Shown: positions 17,201 through 24,944 of the stretch, piece by piece | Position numbering within the stretch: the stretch's first letter is position 1 | Layout: every line of letters begins with the position of its first letter | Assembly (NCBI RefSeq): GCF_026391055.1 | Contig: NZ_JAPLET010000009.1 | Coordinates: 281,151 to 345,150 of the forward strand | Source: Spirosoma sp. | GTDB lineage: Bacteria; Bacteroidota; Bacteroidia; Cytophagales; Spirosomataceae | Reading direction: 5' to 3' | Length of the DNA: 64,000 nt | Program-made: the position numbers and the translations under genes | The notes under the pieces: model-generated | Seen by the model: the letters and a program-made list of their open reading frames with translations, nothing else | Database searches by the model: none | What the model was told of the DNA's origin: nothing

Positions 17201-17350
17201 AACCATACTGTGCTGTCTGGATGGTTCGGCTCCCGGAGTTGGGACGGCAAATTGAGTAGCTGGCCGGAACGTCTGGCCAGCCAGGTATAAAAAACCAAGC
17301 GTTGTTAGAACGAATGGGACAGGATTCGAAGAAAAGGTTGTCTTCATCAT
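14273..17350 (-). CDS. PVC-type haem-binding dehydrogenase-like protein with HEAT repeats
   Basis: A 1025-residue exported protein with three parts. First comes a beta-propeller of the putative membrane-bound dehydrogenase type (TIGR02604-like; WITEAVNYRKF, DHDHSLHAVVAGPDGKYYF, ADWYDPVVGGHQM). Next are HEAT-type helical repeats, about residues 470-790. Last is a C-terminal cytochrome domain with CATCHKHG (C905, C908, H909) followed by GSDVGPELT and GYEPWLITTKKGQTFYGFLV (TIGR02603-like). A linker rich in Ser/Thr/Ala/Glu precedes the haem domain. These proteins, abundant in planctomycetes and also found in Cytophagales, are thought to oxidise sugars or similar substrates in the periplasm. The exact reaction is unknown. 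Confidence 0.9.
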   Translation of the reverse strand: MMKTTFSSNPVPFVLTTLGFLYLAGQTFRPATQFAVPTPGAEPSRQHSMVVGADSNTLYLPSDLEATLWAEAPMFHNPTNMDIDAKGRVWITEAVNYRKFNNKANSRLDHPEGERIVILEDTNGDGKADASKVFVTDPDLVSPLGIAVIGNKVIVSAAPNLVVYTDENGDDKPDKKEVMLTGFGGLDHDHSLHAVVAGPDGKYYFNTGNAGPHIVSDKDGWTLRSGSLYVGGTPYNKSNKGNQVSSDGRVWTGGMALRINPDGSNLKVMAHNFRNNYETALDSYGNMWQNDNDDQVVACRTSFLMEGANAGYFSSDGTRYWQGDQRPGQTIPIAHWHQEDPGVMPAGDISGAGSPTGMVMYEGDELGPQYRGMLLSAEAGRNVIFSYKPEPMGAGYRMPRTDFISTFPEVDPNYKWDAATDDTRKWFRPSDVAVGPDGAIYIADWYDPVVGGHQMKDTKGYGRIYRITPKGKKLKTPKIDLRTTQGQIAALLNPAVNVRMLGFEALVAQGEKAVEPVMGILSSSNPFHRARAIYLLAQLGAEGQFEVERLLKAVDAPVRMTAFRALRSITPENSKSIPAITASQKALLPLMGNLSVDKSAAVRREVAIALRDVPFDDCRFLLINLIKGYDGQDPWYLDALGKAADGKEEALFFDLQQTMPKNPIEWDQRTANLVWELHPPSAVTMLKKRAASPSLAADARKQSIVALGFIKTPQAAQAMVELSKLTDREVADQALYWMGFRRGNDWAKFLNWEEVMPTKVSTGEQKMLANRQILLDEYKSDAEKRRLALEMARDPEGGKILVGLAADKKLSDKLMKAVTPTLLKNPDQSVRTMAKEYFSVKPETPSAEVNSEVVATKPELASTSETASSKPAMVTASSSSDPVLNQIAMLSGNERTGKTVFSANCATCHKHGQLGSDVGPELTKIHQKFDKNGLLDAILHPSAGIAFGYEPWLITTKKGQTFYGFLVSDNDQAVVVRGIKGPKYTIPADQVSSKRQYKTSLMPDPVAMGLSNQQVADLTAFLLKQ

Positions 17351-17373
17351 TTAATTTAAACGTCAAATGCGTT

Positions 17374-17459
17374 CTGGCGCGGGCATTCGCCCATGCCCAT
17401 CAATGTAGCGAGCCTATACTCGCGTTTATAGAACAGACACGGGCGAATGCCCGCGCCAG
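17374..17459. repeat. REP-like inverted repeat
   Basis: Perfect 19-base arms (17374-17392 and 17441-17459; CTGGCGCGGGCATTCGCCC and its complement) enclose a 48-base loop that contains a smaller GCGAG/CTCGC hairpin. It lies between two minus-strand genes (sugar isomerase upstream, haem protein downstream) and is much more GC-rich than its surroundings. There is no T-run on either strand. This looks like a dispersed extragenic palindrome rather than a terminator. Confidence 0.8.
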
Positions 17460-17469
17460 TACAATTGAT

Positions 17470-18327
17470 TCAGGTGAATAGGGCTCGCACCGTTTTATTA
17501 TTCTCAATATAACTTCCCAGCATCGGTTTCCCTTTAGGCACAGCCCCTTCAAGGTGTAACCAGCCGACATAGCCAATGTCGTCCAGAGCCTGTTTAACCT
17601 TAGGCAAATCGACTTTTCCTTGACCAATCAGGTATCCGTTTTCCTTCAGGTGAACTTCGCAGATTCGATCTTTACCCAACGACCGGATTTCGCTGAAGAT
17701 GTCGTATCCCATCTCCGATGAATTGCAGACGTCGTAATACACTTTCACCGCCGGAGAGCCAACGGCTTCCAGAATAGCCAAATGTTCAGGAGCCGACAAC
17801 CAGGACTCGATACCGAGCACTACGCCGGCTTTTTCGGCTTTTGGCGCAACGGCCTTCAGGCGTTCGATAACGACTTTCGTGCCCTTCGGGTCGTTTTTCA
17901 AATCGTTGTTCGAGAAGAAGGCCAGAAGAATATTCTTTACTCCGAGTGCTTTAGCGACATCTACGCTGTCTTGTACCCAGGCTTCGGTACGCGGGTCTGA
18001 TTTGTAGGGAATCTGGTTAAGCATACCGATGGCGAGTCCGCCAATCTGAACGCCCGAATGTTGCGCAGCCTCCTTCACTAACCGCTGAAGCTCCGGCTTG
18101 CGCAGGTGTTCATGATCCGACGCTGTATTCAGGCTTATCTGTACCCCGTCCAGGCCAATTTGCTTCGCTACGGCAAACGACTTTATATCGCCCGCCGGGC
18201 CAATTGACCAATCACAGGCACCAATCCTGAATCGGTTGCTGTCGGCTCTTGTTTGAGCAAACGCACCGTAAGTCAGTGCAGAAATTCCCGCACCAAATGA
18301 GTAACGGAGTGCATCACGACGATTCAT
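17470..18327 (-). CDS. Sugar phosphate isomerase/epimerase family TIM-barrel protein
   Basis: A 285-residue protein with a Tat-like leader (MNRRDALRYSFGAGI, then AFAQ), so it is probably exported folded. The rest is an AP-endonuclease-2/xylose-isomerase-like TIM barrel: ACDWSIGP at strand 1, DGVQISLN, a GIESWL strand, YYDVCNSSEMG and EVHLKENGYL carry the usual acidic and His metal ligands. It ends in HLEGAVPKGKPM. Substrate is unknown. Placement beside the PVC-type haem protein, read in the same direction, suggests joint use in sugar oxidation or epimerisation. Confidence 0.87.
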   Translation of the reverse strand: MNRRDALRYSFGAGISALTYGAFAQTRADSNRFRIGACDWSIGPAGDIKSFAVAKQIGLDGVQISLNTASDHEHLRKPELQRLVKEAAQHSGVQIGGLAIGMLNQIPYKSDPRTEAWVQDSVDVAKALGVKNILLAFFSNNDLKNDPKGTKVVIERLKAVAPKAEKAGVVLGIESWLSAPEHLAILEAVGSPAVKVYYDVCNSSEMGYDIFSEIRSLGKDRICEVHLKENGYLIGQGKVDLPKVKQALDDIGYVGWLHLEGAVPKGKPMLGSYIENNKTVRALFT

Positions 18328-18350
18328 CTATAGTTGCCGAAAAGGTTTCT

Positions 18351-18378
18351 CAAATATACATATCTATAAAATATTCAA
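18351..18378 (-). promoter_or_regulatory. Promoter for the TIM-barrel gene
   Basis: On the minus strand a TTG (18378-18376) is followed after 17 bases by TATATTTG (18358-18351). This matches the TTG-N(~17-23)-TAnnTTTG form used by the housekeeping sigma factor of Bacteroidota. The predicted start leaves a leader of roughly 17 bases before the ATG at 18327. Confidence 0.6.
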
Positions 18379-18524
18379 CATAATCTATCTTAAGACTATA
18401 ATCTTTGTTATCAAGGAGCCGCGAATGGGCAGATTGAGCCGGTGATCGTGTAAAAGCAAAAAAAATTTAGATCGTTTCCAACCGTTTACCGCTATATAAG
18501 GTCTTTGTTACTGTCCACGTTGTT

Positions 18525-19094
18525 ATGCAGGATGAATACGAACTAGTTGAAGGGTGCCGTCGGCAAGACCGAATTGTGCAGCGACAGCTCTACGAGCGGT
18601 TTGCCGGGAAGCTCTTTGTCGTTTGTAAACGGTATATTCATGATCCAGATGAAGCAGAAGACGTATTGCAGGATGCTTTTGTAAAGATATATCGGCATAT
18701 TGATTCGTTTCGGTTCGAGTGCCCGCTGGAGGCCTGGTTAAAACGCATAGTGATCAACACCGCGCTGAAAGCAATACGCAAACAGAAACCGTGGGAACAC
18801 ACTGCCGACATACAGGAGCTGGCACCCGTATTACCTCAGGCCGACGAGAGTTTACCGTCGTTGAATTATAAATACCTGCTGCAATTAATTCAGGAGTTGC
18901 CCCCCGGTTGCCGGGCCGTCTTCAATCTATACGCTATTGAAGGCTACAACCACCCTGAAATTGCGGAGATGCTCGACATTGCCGAAGGAACGTCTAAATC
19001 GCAATATGCCCGCGCCAGGGGGTTGTTACAACAAAAACTACAATCGGATAAACGGTTTGCGGACGGTTACCCTGCACAGGGCCGTTCCGAGTGA
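18525..19094 (+). CDS. ECF-type RNA polymerase sigma factor
   Basis: A 189-residue sigma-70 family protein with only regions 2 and 4. Region 2 includes YERFAGKLF, DPDEAEDVLQDAFVKIYRHI and ECPLEAWLKRIVINTALK. Region 4 includes LIQELPPGCRAVFNLYAIEG and the helix-turn-helix NHPEIAEMLDIAEGTSKSQY. It recognises alternative promoters, usually in response to an envelope signal. Its last bases overlap the region just before the next gene, whose membrane-anchored product is the probable antagonist or sensor. No autoregulatory promoter was recognised. Confidence 0.93.
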   Translation: MQDEYELVEGCRRQDRIVQRQLYERFAGKLFVVCKRYIHDPDEAEDVLQDAFVKIYRHIDSFRFECPLEAWLKRIVINTALKAIRKQKPWEHTADIQELAPVLPQADESLPSLNYKYLLQLIQELPPGCRAVFNLYAIEGYNHPEIAEMLDIAEGTSKSQYARARGLLQQKLQSDKRFADGYPAQGRSE

Positions 19095-19108
19095 ACAACG
19101 CTATAAAA

Positions 19109-20695
19109 ATGGATGAGTTAGATAAGAATCTGCCGGACGATTTCTGGCGAAAGACATTTGACGAAGCCGCCGAAACGCCCCCACCCCGCGTTTGGGCGGC
19201 TATAGAGCGCAAGCTGGATGAATCTGATGGCCCAAAGGTTGTACCTATCTGGGGTTGGGGTCCGGCATCGTCGCGCTCACTTTTCTGGGGTTCTGGGCTG
19301 GCAGCAGCGGTGGCACTACTGCTCGTCGGCTGGTGGCTAGTCAACACGCCCTCCACGCCCCCCACACCCGTAGCTCATATACAGCGGGCAGTTCCGTCAG
19401 AAAATGTAGCTGCTTCAACGAAACGGACGGAATCATCAGATGCTTTATCTACGGAAACCAGCCCGGCCGATGCATCGACAACAGCCGCCAACAAGGTGAT
19501 AGCCTCGTCTGGTGTAACGTCGCGGCTAAAGGCGGAGCGTTCTCCGTATAATGCATCAACCGAGCGGATAGCTGCTGTGAAAGATGCCAGTGAGACAATT
19601 GCCAGGAATGAGAAAGCGTTTGATTCGGGTTTTGCAGCGCTTCAACAGCATATAGCGGCTATCGAAGCGTCGCAACGCACCCAATCGGTAGCCTCCAGGA
19701 TGCAGGCTGTTGCTTACTCAGCCAGCCAGCATGCAGAATCAGGCGTTCAGGCATTTGGTTCAGCCCATGAAGCGGCTTTTGATAAACTGTCGGGTAAACC
19801 CATGCGGTTGCGCACAATCGGTGCCATTCAGCGTATCGTCTGGGCTCGACCAGTGGAGGTTGACATGGAACCGGCGATGATAAAATCGAAGCAGAAGTCG
19901 CGGGAGTTATGGGCATCGGTAAGCATGATGCCGGGGTCGTTCAACCCAACGGTATCGCTTAAGACGGCTCAACCTTCATTTTCCAACACAATGATTGCTT
20001 CTTCAACGGTATCGAACCAATCGGCCGTTAGCAGCCGGGCTAGTTTTTCGGTAGCTTACCAGGCGGGGGCGGGCGTTCAGTTGAACGACCACTGGTCGGT
20101 TGAGTCGGGAGTGGGTTATCTGTCGGGTAGGTCAACGGTGGAGACACCGGCTCAGCAGTATCTGGCTTCGGTGCAGATGGATGCCCTGACCAATCGGAAT
20201 ACGGGGTTAAACAATTTGTACACCGATGCCCTACGGAGCAGTGTACGCAGCAATGATCTGGCAAATGCGCCCCAGGCTAATTATTCGGGTCTGGCGGCAA
20301 ATGGCTTCAAGTCAGCTGCGCCTTACGACAGCCGAAGCATACAGGCAGTAACGAATGACTATCAGTTTGTACAGGTTCCGGTTCAGGTAGGGTACCAGTT
20401 TCGGCCGCGCAAAAAGCTGAGTATGGCCGTGTTGGGCGGGTTACTTACAAATATTTTTGTTAAAAACACCGTTGGCGAAGCCTTAGTTGTAACCAGCAAA
20501 GATGGGGTTTATCGCCCGGTATCGCTGGCGGCTACCATGGGAGCCCGAGTACGCTACCGGCCTTCGCGGCAATGGTCGGCCTCCGTAGCCGGTGTTTATC
20601 AACCCTCTCTCGAAGCGGGCACAACAGCTGACTCTCAAGTACAAACCCGTCCAACGTCGGCCGGTATGAGTTTCGGTGTCGATTATCATTTTTAA
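19109..20695 (+). CDS. Membrane-anchored protein with C-terminal outer-membrane-barrel-like domain, ECF sigma partner
   Basis: A 528-residue protein from the ATG at 19109. A GTG at 19091 overlaps the sigma-factor stop and would add six residues. The N-terminus resembles an anti-sigma cytoplasmic segment (LPDDFWRKTFDEAAETPPPRVWAAIERKL, residues 8-36, counted in two blocks). One transmembrane helix spans about 58-79. A long Ser/Ala/Thr-rich region follows, and from about residue 305 a beta-barrel-like domain (QAGAGVQLNDHWSVESGVGY, PVQVGYQFRPRKKLSMAVLG) ends in the aromatic-rich FGVDYHF. One inner-membrane helix plus a PorT-like barrel in one chain is topologically odd. I infer an anti-sigma or regulator role from position and N-terminus. 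Confidence 0.75.
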   Translation: MDELDKNLPDDFWRKTFDEAAETPPPRVWAAIERKLDESDGPKVVPIWGWGPASSRSLFWGSGLAAAVALLLVGWWLVNTPSTPPTPVAHIQRAVPSENVAASTKRTESSDALSTETSPADASTTAANKVIASSGVTSRLKAERSPYNASTERIAAVKDASETIARNEKAFDSGFAALQQHIAAIEASQRTQSVASRMQAVAYSASQHAESGVQAFGSAHEAAFDKLSGKPMRLRTIGAIQRIVWARPVEVDMEPAMIKSKQKSRELWASVSMMPGSFNPTVSLKTAQPSFSNTMIASSTVSNQSAVSSRASFSVAYQAGAGVQLNDHWSVESGVGYLSGRSTVETPAQQYLASVQMDALTNRNTGLNNLYTDALRSSVRSNDLANAPQANYSGLAANGFKSAAPYDSRSIQAVTNDYQFVQVPVQVGYQFRPRKKLSMAVLGGLLTNIFVKNTVGEALVVTSKDGVYRPVSLAATMGARVRYRPSRQWSASVAGVYQPSLEAGTTADSQVQTRPTSAGMSFGVDYHF

Positions 20696-20707
20696 TTGCG
20701 TTCAATC

Positions 20708-21187
20708 ATGAAACTTCTGGGGATCTGCCTTTTGTTTCTAAGCCTTTTGGGCCGTTGCTCGCCGGATAAATCGGTCTTGGCAGAGCCTTTAGCAACGGAT
20801 GGATTGATTATTCGTACCGGTACATCTTTCGGTATGTGTGTTGGCTATTGTAAACACGACTATGTAATTAGTGGTACTACCCTGATGCTCACACAAACCA
20901 GTCAGGCAAGAACACAGAACCAAAACCCAGCGAAGACTTGCCAGACGACGATACCCCAGGCTGTCTGGGATACACTCAGAGCAGCGGCTAACCCAACATT
21001 ATTTATTCAGAAACCGGAGCAGTTGGGCTGCCCTGATTGTGCCGACGGCGGTGCCGAGTACATAGAAATGGAGGCCAATGGCCAGAAACACCGGGTTACC
21101 TTTGAGTATGGCGCTACAATTCCGGGTTTCGAACCACTGGTAACGGCCCTGCGTGCTCAACGCGAGGCTTTCAAAGAGTGTAAGTAA
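20708..21187 (+). CDS. Probable lipoprotein of unknown function
   Basis: A 159-residue protein from the ATG at 20708; the in-frame TTG at 20696 is only four codons upstream. It starts with a hydrophobic leader ending in LLGRC, a slightly atypical lipobox. The mature part contains repeated cysteines (FGMCVGYCKHDY, GCPDCADGG) that could form disulphides or bind metal. I do not recognise the family. It lies 12 bases after the sigma-partner gene and may share its transcript. Confidence 0.7.
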   Translation: MKLLGICLLFLSLLGRCSPDKSVLAEPLATDGLIIRTGTSFGMCVGYCKHDYVISGTTLMLTQTSQARTQNQNPAKTCQTTIPQAVWDTLRAAANPTLFIQKPEQLGCPDCADGGAEYIEMEANGQKHRVTFEYGATIPGFEPLVTALRAQREAFKECK

Positions 21188-21247
21188 GGCCTGCTTTCAG
21201 CGTCTCGCAAACGTTCAAACCAGTATGTTCTTAAGTCAACTACGCCC

Positions 21248-22486
21248 ATGAAAACAACCCTCTTTTCAACCGTTTCCGCAGCTGTAACCGGTATTCTGCT
21301 CACGGCTGTCAGCTGTAATACATCCACAGTTACCCCAACGACCGGTACAACCGGTGAACTTCGGCTTTCGGCTCCATTTACCGCACAAACAACCCAGTTT
21401 GCCTTCGATCTTGCCAAACAGGTAAACGCTCAGGATGGACCGGCCAAAAACGTGTTTATTTCTCCTCTAAGCCTTCATATGGCGTTAGGCATGATAATGA
21501 ATGGAGCTAACGGCCAAACAGCTCAGGAGATCCAGAAAACGCTCAAACTAGACGCACAAACGCTGGCCGACGCTAATGCAACGTATCAAAACCTGATGGC
21601 CAATCTGCCGGGAGTCGACCCGAAGGTTACGCTGAGGCTGGCAAATTCGGTTTGGTACCGGAATACGTTTACCGTTGAAACGGCTTTTCAGGATTTGCTG
21701 AAACAAACATTTAGCGCAGAAATATCGGCGCAGGATTTTAACAACCCGGCCACCGTTGGTACGATCAACAGCTGGGCCAGTCAGAAGACCAATGGCAAAA
21801 TCCCGAAGGTAATCGATCAGATACAACCCGACAATGTTCTATTTCTGATGAACGCGCTGTATTTCAAAGGAGACTGGACGACTCGCTTCGATGCCGCCAA
21901 AACTACCGATTGGCCTTTTACGTTGGTTTCCGACGCTCAGACAACCGTCCGGATGATGCGACTGAACACCCAGTTGAACCACGCATCGCGGCCAGGCTAT
22001 ACGGCCTTCGAACTTCCGTACGGTGCGGGTAATTATGTGATGACGGTGCTGCTGCCCACCGGCAATTCAACAGCCGATGTACTGATTAACAACCTGAACA
22101 GTGATGAGTGGGCACTGCTTCAAAAAAACATGACCAAGAGTTTATTTGACATTGGCCTGCCCAAATTCACCGTAAATTACGAAGCCAAGCTAAACAATGT
22201 GCTGAGCACACTGGGTATGCCAACGGCATTTACTGATCGGGCTGACTTTACCAAAATAAACGCACAGGGCGGCTTACTGCTGAGCTTTGTGAAGCAGAAT
22301 ACGTTTGTAGCAGTCGACGAAGCAGGGACCGAAGCGGCTGCCGTAACGACTGGCGGTATTTCAACCACATCGGTGCAAATGCCAACCCTCTGCGACCGGC
22401 CTTTTGTGTTCGTTATCCACGAGAAAACATCGGGTGCTGTGCTGTTTGTCGGCAAGATCGCCGATCCGACTAAAACCAACACCTAA
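21248..22486 (+). CDS. Serpin-family protease inhibitor lipoprotein
   Basis: A 412-residue serpin with a lipoprotein leader ending in TAVSC (lipobox) and a Thr-rich linker before the serpin fold. Family landmarks are NVFISPLSLHMALGM, ANSVWYR, NALYFKGDW, LPYGAGNYVMTVLLP and DRPFVFVIHEKTSG. The reactive-centre loop hinge is inhibitory in type (E358 AGTEAAAVT). Its length to the PF motif matches alpha-1-antitrypsin exactly, so T374-S375 aligns as P1-P1'. A small P1 predicts elastase-like targets. The protein would sit on the periplasmic or cell-surface membrane. A terminator follows. Confidence 0.95.
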   Translation: MKTTLFSTVSAAVTGILLTAVSCNTSTVTPTTGTTGELRLSAPFTAQTTQFAFDLAKQVNAQDGPAKNVFISPLSLHMALGMIMNGANGQTAQEIQKTLKLDAQTLADANATYQNLMANLPGVDPKVTLRLANSVWYRNTFTVETAFQDLLKQTFSAEISAQDFNNPATVGTINSWASQKTNGKIPKVIDQIQPDNVLFLMNALYFKGDWTTRFDAAKTTDWPFTLVSDAQTTVRMMRLNTQLNHASRPGYTAFELPYGAGNYVMTVLLPTGNSTADVLINNLNSDEWALLQKNMTKSLFDIGLPKFTVNYEAKLNNVLSTLGMPTAFTDRADFTKINAQGGLLLSFVKQNTFVAVDEAGTEAAAVTTGGISTTSVQMPTLCDRPFVFVIHEKTSGAVLFVGKIADPTKTNT

Positions 22487-22542
22487 GAAAGTGGGCCAGT
22501 CATTACCTATTTCAGTCAATACTCTTTTTGTGTAAGATCAAC

Positions 22543-22581
22543 ATTCCCCGGCCGTAATCAGGACAGCCGGGGAATTTTTTT
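22543..22581 (+). terminator. Intrinsic terminator after the serpin gene
   Basis: ATTCCCCGGC at 22543-22552 pairs perfectly with GCCGGGGAAT at 22566-22575, with a 13-base loop and a run of seven T residues from 22575. This is a classical strong rho-independent terminator on the plus strand. Confidence 0.9.
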
Positions 22582-22643
22582 GATGATTTACAACGATTTG
22601 TCCGTTCGCAGAATCCTGATAACAAACCCTAATGATCCTGTAT

Positions 22644-23930
22644 ATGAAATCGAATCGTCTACTCCTGTTTCTGTTGCCCTTACTTTCCTTAACGGGCTGC
22701 ACGGATACCTGTAAGGAAACCCGCACCTTCCGCCGGTATTCGCCCGTTACATTTACGGCGGCTCAGGTGCGACAGGGCATTCAGACCGAGCCTCCACAGG
22801 CGTTGGTCAACCCCGGTAAGATTTACACCAAAGACCAGTTTCTTTTCATCAATGAGCTGAAGGAGGGAATTCACATCGTTGACAACCGCAACCCATCCGA
22901 CCCCAAGCCGGTGGCGTTTCTTCGTATCCCCGGAAACGGCGATATGGCAATTCGAAACAACATTCTGTACGCCGATAGCTACATGGATCTGATTGCATTC
23001 GACATCAGCAATCCAACGGCTGTTCAGACCGTAAAACGTGTCCCGAATGTATTCCCGAATGGCTCGTTTGAAGGGGGATGGTGGAGTTTCGACCCAGCCA
23101 GCCAACTGCTCTACGACCAAAAAGTGAGCTACGTTACCGAAACCACAGAGACCAATTGTGAAGAAGGTGTTGCACCAACGAACTGGTGGGGCGGAGTTTT
23201 CTTCAGCGCCCAAACCTCAGCGGCCGTTAACGACAAATCGGGCGGTTCCGTTACAAACGGAGTAGCGGGCTCTATGGCGCGGTTTGCCCTGTACGACAAC
23301 TACCTGTATACCGTCAATCAGTCGGCCATGCAGTTGTTCGACATCAAAAATCCGGCAGAGCCTCAACTAGGCAACCAGGTCCAGCTGGGCTGGGGTATTG
23401 AAACGATTTTTCCGTACAAAGACAAGCTGTTTATTGGCTCACAGTCGGGTATGCATATCTATGACAACGCCAACCCGGAAAAGCCATCCCTCCTATCCGT
23501 CTTTCAACACGCCCGCGTTTGCGACCCAGTGGTTGTTCATGATAATCTGGCCTATGTTACCCTCCGTTCGGGTAACCAGTGCGGTGGGTTTACCAATCAG
23601 TTGGATGTAGTCGATGTGACGAACCTGACAAGTCCGAAACTGCTAAAAAGTTATCCCATGCGCAATCCGCACGGCCTGGGCATTTCTTTCCCTAATCTGT
23701 TTATCTGTGAGGGGGCTTATGGGCTAAAGTCATTCGATGTACGTGACGCACTGAACATCGATCGTAACCTGTTGCAGCATATTGAAGGTATCAACGCGTT
23801 CGATGTTATCCCGCTGGAAAAGTCGCTGCTCATGATTGGTAAAGATGGCTTTTATCAGTTTGACATCAGCAACCCGCGCCAGTTGCGCCAGATTAGCCGT
23901 ATTCCGATCAGTCGTCCATCGTATTACTAA
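22644..23930 (+). CDS. LVIVD-repeat lipoprotein
   Basis: A 428-residue lipoprotein from the ATG at 22644 (an earlier ATG at 22632 adds MILY). The leader ends with SLTGC. The mature part repeats short beta-propeller units of the LVIVD type: FINELKEGIHIVDNRNPSDP, LIAFDISNPTAV, MQLFDIKNPAEPQ, MHIYDNANPEKPS, LDVVDVTNLTSPK, LKSFDVRDALN and FYQFDISNPRQL. Such proteins are common surface or periplasmic lipoproteins of Bacteroidota with unknown roles. The next gene starts 8 bases later, so the pair is probably co-transcribed. Confidence 0.88.
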   Translation: MKSNRLLLFLLPLLSLTGCTDTCKETRTFRRYSPVTFTAAQVRQGIQTEPPQALVNPGKIYTKDQFLFINELKEGIHIVDNRNPSDPKPVAFLRIPGNGDMAIRNNILYADSYMDLIAFDISNPTAVQTVKRVPNVFPNGSFEGGWWSFDPASQLLYDQKVSYVTETTETNCEEGVAPTNWWGGVFFSAQTSAAVNDKSGGSVTNGVAGSMARFALYDNYLYTVNQSAMQLFDIKNPAEPQLGNQVQLGWGIETIFPYKDKLFIGSQSGMHIYDNANPEKPSLLSVFQHARVCDPVVVHDNLAYVTLRSGNQCGGFTNQLDVVDVTNLTSPKLLKSYPMRNPHGLGISFPNLFICEGAYGLKSFDVRDALNIDRNLLQHIEGINAFDVIPLEKSLLMIGKDGFYQFDISNPRQLRQISRIPISRPSYY

Positions 23931-23938
23931 CGCACACC

Positions 23939-24517
23939 ATGAAACGACTTTTTCCGTATTTGCTGGTATTGATGGCCGGAACCGGTTATGCTCAGAGCCA
24001 GTTTACGCAGCCCCGGTACGTGAACTACACCGAGTTTGGCGGCCTGTTCGGCCGGGTCGCTTATGGGCCATCGATTGCGCAGACAGTCGAAAACCGACTA
24101 AGTTTTACAGCACAAACGTTTAATGGGGTGCAGGTAAGCCGCCAGTTGGCGATTGGTGGCCTGGTGAGCCTTGATTGGTACAAGACAGCCTTACTGACGC
24201 CCGTTGGTGCCGGACTACGGTTCGACCTGATACGCCATCCACAACAAAATGTACGCTTACTGGCCATTGCCGATGCAGGCTATGGGTTTGCGTGGTTCAA
24301 TAAAAATTCGACCGGTTACGAACTTAATGGCGGATGGATGGTCAATCCGGGCTTAGCTTTACGGATTGGTAAACCATCCTCTACGGCTTTTGTCATGTCA
24401 CTATCGTACAAACGTCAGTCTGTAGATGTACAGAAACCGCTCAGTGGCGTTGATATTCAACGGGATGAACACCGTATTTACAACCGAATGTGCTTCCGGG
24501 TAGGCATATCATTTTGA
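23939..24517 (+). CDS. Exported outer-membrane-barrel-like protein
   Basis: A 192-residue protein with a signal peptide (MKRLFPYLLVLMAGTGYAQS) and alternating hydrophobic/polar strands with many aromatic residues. It ends in a C-terminal Phe (FRVGISF), as expected for an outer-membrane beta-barrel substrate of BAM. No specific family was recognised. It follows the LVIVD lipoprotein gene by 8 bases, so the two products may act together at the outer membrane. Confidence 0.75.
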   Translation: MKRLFPYLLVLMAGTGYAQSQFTQPRYVNYTEFGGLFGRVAYGPSIAQTVENRLSFTAQTFNGVQVSRQLAIGGLVSLDWYKTALLTPVGAGLRFDLIRHPQQNVRLLAIADAGYGFAWFNKNSTGYELNGGWMVNPGLALRIGKPSSTAFVMSLSYKRQSVDVQKPLSGVDIQRDEHRIYNRMCFRVGISF

Positions 24518-24590
24518 AACAATTCGTATCAAGTCCATGTTCACACTAAGATTGATGCACCGTTCTTTAATTACTTACATCCATTCCACC

Positions 24591-24785
24591 ATGAAAAAAG
24601 TTGTTCTATCAGTTATTGGCGGCTCGCTGTTTATAGCTGGTTATTACCATGTTCATCATCAGGTTGCTTATATAGATGCACAAACTACGCAAACCGGCTT
24701 TGTAGCACCGGCAACTGTACGTGCATCTCCTATGTCTTTATTCTCCCTTAGAACAATTCCTGCCTTTGCCTTCCAGTTTCATTAG
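24591..24785 (+). CDS. Small exported or membrane-tethered protein of unknown function
   Basis: A 64-residue protein from the ATG at 24591; the frame is open 18 codons upstream to 24537, but this ATG starts a hydrophobic leader (MKKVVLSVIGGSLFIAGYY). The rest is Ala/Thr/Pro-rich with a short hydrophobic end (LFSLRTIPAFAFQFH). No domain is recognised. It is followed by a perfect palindromic terminator facing typA. Confidence 0.55.
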   Translation: MKKVVLSVIGGSLFIAGYYHVHHQVAYIDAQTTQTGFVAPATVRASPMSLFSLRTIPAFAFQFH

Positions 24786-24815
24786 GCAAGGAGCTATTCT
24801 AAGCTTATTTAGCTA

Positions 24816-24881
24816 TAATTTTGATCAATTAAAAAGCCCTTCCCGAACGTTCGGGAAGGGCTTTTTAATTGATCAAAATTA
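24816..24881. terminator. 66-bp perfect palindrome, bidirectional terminator
   Basis: Bases 24816-24881 are a perfect 33+33 palindrome with no spacer, centred on CCCGAACGTTCGGG. A/T-rich flanks give AAAAAGCCCTTCCCG and its complement, so a GC-rich stem followed by T-run exists on both strands. It separates the small exported protein gene from the convergent typA gene. Confidence 0.92.
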
Positions 24882-24944
24882 CAGCGGATGACGTAAAAGC
24901 GGATTGATTAATAAACTAAACGATCCGCTTTTATAACTCGTCAA

